Source: Actinomycetes bacterium (lineage in GTDB: Bacteria; Actinomycetota; Acidimicrobiia; Acidimicrobiales; RAAP-2). Taken from it: a stretch of 18,622 bases of DNA. The position numbers and the translations under genes were made by a program. The stretch is from contig JAKBCT010000011.1 in NCBI GenBank assembly GCA_021807655.1, positions 1 through 18,622 on the forward strand, written 5' to 3'. Positions 14,923 through 18,622 of this stretch are shown here, piece after piece. Position 1 is the stretch's first letter. The number at the start of each line of letters is the position of its first letter. The notes below the pieces were generated by a model. It worked only from the letters and a program-made list of their open reading frames with translations, searched no databases and was not told the origin of the DNA.

Positions 14923-15822
14923 CTACGGGCGCAGTCCAGTCGAGTGGTCTAGGGTCGACGCGACGGCACTGGCCCTCGTGGTCCGGATCCGTCGGGTCGT
15001 GAAACTCGCCGCGACGAGTGCGCCGACGGGGATCAGCGCTACCGCCAGGGTCGTCGTCGTCAGACCGAGGTACTTCAGGCCGCTCATGACCACCATCGCG
15101 GTGATCAGCGGGCGCGCAACCGCACTGGCGCGCCTCGAGGAGATCAACGAGCCAGCGAGGGTAGCGGGGACCGCTCCGATCGCCAACGCCGCGGTGATGC
15201 TGAGTGACACGTGTCCAAAGACCAGCGCCCCAATCGACGCGCCCAGGGCGAGCGGCACCGACTGCGCGAGGTCGGTGCCGACCAGCCGGTCACTGGCCAT
15301 CGAGGGATAGAGCAGCATCAGCGCCATCATCATGAGCGAGCCTGCACCGACCGAGGTGAGACCAACGAGGAAGCCACCGACGACGCCGGTGAGCACGGTC
15401 GCGGCGGTGGCGCCGCGAATAGGCCGCGCGGGGCCGGCCCGACCGGTGAGCAAGTGACGCGCCATCATCGCACCGCCCCCGATGACGAGCGCGGCGCCGA
15501 GCAGTCGCTGCGGGGCGACCTCGGCGGCGGCGGTACCGAAGCGGTGCAGGACGTAGGTGCCCGCGAAGGCCGCCGGCACCGACCCCGCACAGAGTAAGGC
15601 GACGACTCGTTGGTCGACTCGGTGGCGGCGCCAGTGCACGAGCGCACCGACCGGTCGCATCAGCACGCTCGCCACCAGATCCGACGCGATGGCGGTCGTC
15701 GGCGCCACGCCAAAGAGCAGTACCAACATCGGCGTCATGAGTGCGCCACCGCCGGTCCCGGTAAGACCGACGAGCAGTCCAACGAGGGCCCCCGCGGCGA
15801 CCAACGCGATATCGAGATGCAC
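14923..15822 (-). CDS. TauE/SafE-family sulfite/organosulfur exporter-like membrane protein
   Basis: A 299-residue integral membrane protein with about eight hydrophobic segments and the internal duplication typical of TauE/SafE. The first half has GLLVGLTGTGGGALMTP near residues 15-31, and the second half has the related GFLVGLTSVGAGSLMMM. Members export sulfite, sulfoacetate or other small organic acids. The substrate cannot be read from sequence, and no sulfur-metabolism genes are next to it. The start is GTG at 15822, supported by AAAGGA 6 nt upstream. It lies 35 bp after dinG on the same strand and may be co-transcribed, but the AT-rich upstream segment looks like a separate promoter. 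It interrupts the usual era-to-uppS neighbourhood. Confidence 0.9.
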   Translation of the reverse strand: MHLDIALVAAGALVGLLVGLTGTGGGALMTPMLVLLFGVAPTTAIASDLVASVLMRPVGALVHWRRHRVDQRVVALLCAGSVPAAFAGTYVLHRFGTAAAEVAPQRLLGAALVIGGGAMMARHLLTGRAGPARPIRGATAATVLTGVVGGFLVGLTSVGAGSLMMMALMLLYPSMASDRLVGTDLAQSVPLALGASIGALVFGHVSLSITAALAIGAVPATLAGSLISSRRASAVARPLITAMVVMSGLKYLGLTTTTLAVALIPVGALVAASFTTRRIRTTRASAVASTLDHSTGLRP

Positions 15823-15862
15823 GACTAGTCCTTTAATCGATAATTACTAGTGAAATACTAGT
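15823..15862 (-). promoter_or_regulatory. AT-rich tauE-type gene promoter with three ACTAGT palindromes
   Basis: ACTAGT occurs at 15824-15829, 15846-15851 and 15857-15862, i.e. 22 and 11 bp apart, with another palindrome, ATCGAT (15836-15841), between the first two. On the minus strand TAGTAT (15860-15855) is a good -10 candidate, with TAATTA (15846-15841) as a second. AAAGGA (15834-15829) is the ribosome site. The outermost palindrome overlaps the dinG stop codon and the proximal one lies against the GTG start. The layout fits a repressor operator, but the regulator is unknown. Confidence 0.5.
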
Positions 15863-17855
15863 CAACTGTCGATCTCGGCTGATCAGCGTGGTCCTCGGCA
15901 CGCAAGTCGCGCAAGAATGCGAGCACCGTGGCACGATCGCGCGTGCGTCGCATCGGGGGGAGCCGACGAAACAGCTGGCTTCGGTAGGGGGCCTCGGCGA
16001 GGCGGGTGTCGAGCACGGCCACGACGCCGCGGTCCTCGGCGGAGCGGATGAGCCGTCCCACGCCTTGGGCGAGCAGCATGGCCGCTCGCGGCAGGTCAAC
16101 GTCGAAAAAGGGTCGATCAGATCGCTGACGTCGGGCCACGGCGAGTGGGTCGGTGGGTACCGCGAAGGGGAGCCGGTCGATCGTCACCAGGCTGAGCGAG
16201 TGGCCCGGCACGTCGATGCCTTGCCAGAAGCTCGTCACGGCGAAGAGGCTCGCTTCGGCGTGGTCGCGAAAGTTCTCAATGATGCGCTGGCGCGAGAGCG
16301 TGCCCTGGACGAGTACGGGCGTCGTCAGGCGTGGCGACACGGCCGCGGCGACGCGGTCCATGACCGAGCGATTGGTAAAGAGCGCGAGCGTGCGTCCACC
16401 GGCGGCTTGGACCAGCTCGACGAGTTCGTCGGTAATGCGCGCCTCGGCGTCGTCGTGGTTGCGGTGCGGGAACGCCGGTGGCACGTAGAGCAGCGCGTGG
16501 TTCGCGTAATCGAACGGGCTGGGTACTCGTTCAACGGGCACGTGGGGCAGGCCGAGGGACGAGGCGAGAGAGTCGGGAATAGTCGCGCTGGTGAGCACAC
16601 CGGTTACCTCGTTCCACAGCAGGCTCTCGAGTCGTGCGCCGACCTCGATGAGGGCGAGTTCGAGGCGAACCTCTCGATCGCGCGACGTCAGGTAGAGCAG
16701 TTCGTCGGCACCGACCGTGCGGAGTCGTTGGATGTCGTTGGCGAGGTGCACCGCCGGTCCGAGCGCGCGCTTGCGACGAAACTCGAACGTCGCGTCCACG
16801 GCCGAAAGCGTGCGCACTGCGCCGACCACCATCGTCAGCACCTCACCGGTGCGCTCGAGGATGTTCTGGGTCGTTTCGTCGACGCCGGTGAGCTGCCCGA
16901 CACTCACCTGTCGTTGCAGCGACGAGCTCAGCCGATCGGCGAGGCTGACCAGTTCGTTGGTCATGGCGCGATCGTTGGCGCCCAACAGCGGCCGAAGGGC
17001 CCCGGCGACGGTGCGCAACCGCGTCGGCGCCAGCGAGGTTCCGAGCAACTCGGCGAAGATGTCGAGCACCTCGTGGGCCTCGTCGAACACGACGATGTCG
17101 TGGTCGGGCAGCAGCATCGAGCCCGAGGCGAGGTGCGAGGCGTAGAAGTGACTGTTGGTGATCACGATCGAGCTCGCGGCCGCTCGATCGCGCGCCAGCT
17201 CGGCGAAGCAGGCGTTCCCCTGGGGACACTGAGCGCGTCCGAGGCACTCCTGCGGGGTGACGGTCACCGCACGGCGAGTGCGTGGATCGAGGTCGAACGA
17301 CAGTTCGTCGAGGTCGCCGGTCGTCGTCTCATTGGACCAGCGCAGCACCCGGCGTATCTGGTTGACGACGCCGGCGGGTACCGCGGTGTCGTCGTCGAAG
17401 TGCAGTTGCGTCGCGCCCATGTCGTGGGCGCGATTTCGACAGAAGTAGTTTGACCGGCCCTTGAGCACGGCGACGCGCACACCCGCCAACGCCGCGGCCA
17501 CGGTCGGTGCGTCCTTGGACGCGAGTTGGTCTTGGAGGTTCTTGGTGGCCGTCGCGACGACGACCCGGCGTCCCGACATCGCGGCCGGGATGAGATACGC
17601 GAGCGACTTACCCACGCCCGTGCCGGCCTCGACGATGAGGTGGCGGCGTCGGCTCACGGCTTCGGCGACCAGTCGCACCATCGTTCGTTGCCCGGGACGA
17701 ACCTCGCCACCGCCGGGCAGTGACGCGGCGATCTGGTCGAGCAGGGACAGCGCCCGATCGGCGTCGACGGCGACCAGGTCGGCGTCGAGTTCAATGCCCG
17801 CCGCCTCGTCGGGTTCGACGTACGGGTGCTCGTCGTCGGGGTCGAAAGATCGCAC
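15858..17855 (-). CDS. dinG: ATP-dependent DNA helicase, DinG/XPD family
   Basis: A 665-residue superfamily 2 helicase of the DinG/XPD type (5'-3', unwinding D-loops, R-loops and other structures in repair). RPGQ (53-56) is the Q-motif, Walker A is EAGTGVGKS at 76-84, and the DEAH box is at 258-261. Four cysteines at 139, 204, 210 and 216 sit between them, as expected for the 4Fe-4S cluster. Helicase motif VI is QGVGRLIRS at 597-605. There is no N-terminal exonuclease domain, as in other actinobacterial DinG-like proteins. The open frame extends far upstream across uppS antisense sequence. The GTG at 17855 is chosen because TATGGT lies exactly 6 nt before it and the conserved region starts downstream. 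It is divergent from uppS. Confidence 0.93.
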   Translation of the reverse strand: MRSFDPDDEHPYVEPDEAAGIELDADLVAVDADRALSLLDQIAASLPGGGEVRPGQRTMVRLVAEAVSRRRHLIVEAGTGVGKSLAYLIPAAMSGRRVVVATATKNLQDQLASKDAPTVAAALAGVRVAVLKGRSNYFCRNRAHDMGATQLHFDDDTAVPAGVVNQIRRVLRWSNETTTGDLDELSFDLDPRTRRAVTVTPQECLGRAQCPQGNACFAELARDRAAASSIVITNSHFYASHLASGSMLLPDHDIVVFDEAHEVLDIFAELLGTSLAPTRLRTVAGALRPLLGANDRAMTNELVSLADRLSSSLQRQVSVGQLTGVDETTQNILERTGEVLTMVVGAVRTLSAVDATFEFRRKRALGPAVHLANDIQRLRTVGADELLYLTSRDREVRLELALIEVGARLESLLWNEVTGVLTSATIPDSLASSLGLPHVPVERVPSPFDYANHALLYVPPAFPHRNHDDAEARITDELVELVQAAGGRTLALFTNRSVMDRVAAAVSPRLTTPVLVQGTLSRQRIIENFRDHAEASLFAVTSFWQGIDVPGHSLSLVTIDRLPFAVPTDPLAVARRQRSDRPFFDVDLPRAAMLLAQGVGRLIRSAEDRGVVAVLDTRLAEAPYRSQLFRRLPPMRRTRDRATVLAFLRDLRAEDHADQPRSTVD

Positions 17856-17867
17856 CGTACGACCATA
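17856..17867 (-). promoter_or_regulatory. Predicted -10 element with leaderless geometry of dinG
   Basis: On the minus strand TATGGT (17867-17862) is followed by 6 nt (CGTACG) and then the GTG at 17855. There is no Shine-Dalgarno. The spacing equals that of the two thioredoxin genes and uppS, and it supports the chosen dinG start. Confidence 0.6.
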
Positions 17868-17897
17868 GGTGGCCCCGGTGATTCGCGGTGGACGAAC

Positions 17898-17909
17898 TAG
17901 GTTTTGGGG
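17898..17909 (+). promoter_or_regulatory. Predicted -10 element with leaderless geometry of uppS
   Basis: TAGGTT (17898-17903), then 6 nt (TTGGGG), then the GTG at 17910. The GGGG run could serve as a weak ribosome contact, but it abuts the start too closely. The two divergent promoters share a 54-bp region with dinG. Confidence 0.55.
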
Positions 17910-18622
17910 GTGCCTGATCCCCGTCCCGCCGCCCTTCCCGAGGGGCTGGATCGTGGCCGGATGCCGCGCCACGTTGCCGTCGTGATGGACGGGAACGGTC
18001 GGTGGGCGGCGCGGCGCGGCTTGGCGCGCACGGCCGGTCACGCCGCGGGCGAAGAGGCCCTGCTCGACACCACGTACGGGGCACTCGCCGCCGGCGTGGG
18101 CACCCTGACGGTGTACGCCTTTTCGACCGAGAACTGGCGCCGACCCGTCGACGAGGTGCGCTACCTCATGAACTTCAACAAGGGCCTGCTCGAACGGCGA
18201 CAGTACGAACTGCATGACGTGGGGGTTCGGATCACCTTCTCGGGCCGTCGCGACTGGCGGGTCCCCAAGCAGGTGTTGCGGCGAATGGACGACGCGAGCG
18301 CGCTCACCCGTCATAACACGGCGATGACGCTGAACATTGCGTTCAATTACGGCGGCCGGGCCGAGATCGTCGACGCCGTCGCACGGCTGGTAGCCGACGG
18401 CGTGTCGCCGCGCGCGGTGAGCGAGCGGACGATTCGGTCCCGGCTGTACCACCCCGAGATACCCGATCCCGACGTGGTCATACGCACGTCGGGCGAATTT
18501 CGAACCTCCAACTTCTTGCTGTGGGAGATGGCGTACGCCGAGCTCGTCTTTACCGATGTGCTGTGGCCCGACTTTCGTCGCGAGGACCTCTACGCCGCGA
18601 TTGCGGAGTACCAGCGGCGCGA
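17910..18622 (+). CDS. uppS: Isoprenyl diphosphate synthase (undecaprenyl/decaprenyl pyrophosphate synthase), 3' end outside window
   Basis: The frame from GTG 17910 stays open to the window end, giving 237 residues of a cis-prenyltransferase that makes the C50/C55 lipid carrier for peptidoglycan. Motifs are HVAVVMDGNGRWA (residues 21-33, with the catalytic Asp27 and the Arg31), GHAAGE (~43-48), FSTENWRRP, LNIAFNYGGRAEI, and near the end RTSGEFRTSNFLLWEMAYAE with FTDVLWPDF. These are all the conserved regions of the family, so only the extreme C-terminus is missing. The start is supported by a TAGGTT hexamer 6 nt upstream. In related genomes uppS follows era-recO; here an inverted dinG-exporter pair stands in between. 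Confidence 0.94.
   Translation, partial: MPDPRPAALPEGLDRGRMPRHVAVVMDGNGRWAARRGLARTAGHAAGEEALLDTTYGALAAGVGTLTVYAFSTENWRRPVDEVRYLMNFNKGLLERRQYELHDVGVRITFSGRRDWRVPKQVLRRMDDASALTRHNTAMTLNIAFNYGGRAEIVDAVARLVADGVSPRAVSERTIRSRLYHPEIPDPDVVIRTSGEFRTSNFLLWEMAYAELVFTDVLWPDFRREDLYAAIAEYQRR

Noticed and set aside
15888..17453. Plus-strand open frame of about 520 codons opposite dinG
   Set aside because: Entirely antisense to a full DinG helicase with all motifs; its translation is Gly/Arg/Glu/Val-rich and matches no family I know.
1..18622. A novel defence system, mobile element, CRISPR array or biosynthetic cluster
   Set aside because: All long frames are accounted for by known housekeeping families. 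No repeats array, integrase, transposase, tRNA or attachment-like duplication was seen on either strand.

Overview
The window is a dense, GC-rich housekeeping region from an actinobacterium. Order and content (FolP2-type pterin synthase homologue, PAC2 protein, actinobacterial-style YbbN thioredoxin-TPR protein, hrcA-dnaJ-rsmE-HIT-phoH-ybeY-corC-era cluster, actinobacterial UppS) fit Actinomycetota, and the absence of the usual Streptomyces/Mycobacterium neighbours (hemW after lepA, recO after era) together with the gene style makes me lean to an Acidimicrobiia-like lineage. That lineage guess is inference, not something the sequence proves. I see no mobile element, CRISPR array, tRNA or rRNA. 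No gene-free stretch exceeds about 115 bases.

Layout. 1-891 (+): the 3' end of leuS and a YgjP-like zinc metalloprotease. 888-2800 (-): a two-gene operon, an APH/ACAD10-like phosphotransferase followed by a PAC2-family protein. 2863-5797 (+): two tandem thioredoxin genes (a single-domain Trx and a Trx-TPR/YbbN protein), a FolP2-type dihydropteroate-synthase homologue and holA. 5794-6060 (-): rpsT. 6174-7979 (+): lepA. 8037-14879 (+): eight genes, hrcA-dnaJ-rsmE-HIT-phoH-ybeY-corC-era, in which every junction overlaps, behind a near-perfect CIRCE operator. 14923-17855 (-): a TauE/SafE exporter and the DinG-type helicase. 17910-18622 (+): the 5' part of uppS, cut by the window edge.

How the genes work together. 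Most of the window serves translation and ribosome care (leuS, rpsT, lepA, rsmE, ybeY, era, probably phoH and corC), protein folding and thiol stress (hrcA, dnaJ, two thioredoxins), and DNA replication/repair (holA, dinG). The gapless hrcA-to-era block suggests that HrcA heat-shock control could reach ribosome maturation genes as well as dnaJ.

Regulation visible in sequence. Transcription units start with TANNNT -10-like hexamers. Four of them (trx1, trx2, dinG, uppS) lie exactly 6 nt before a GTG start, the geometry expected of leaderless mRNAs. By contrast rpsT, hrcA, folP, holA and tauE have recognisable Shine-Dalgarno sequences. The most unusual non-coding signal is a short AT-rich segment before tauE carrying three ACTAGT palindromes spaced 11 and 22 bp apart.
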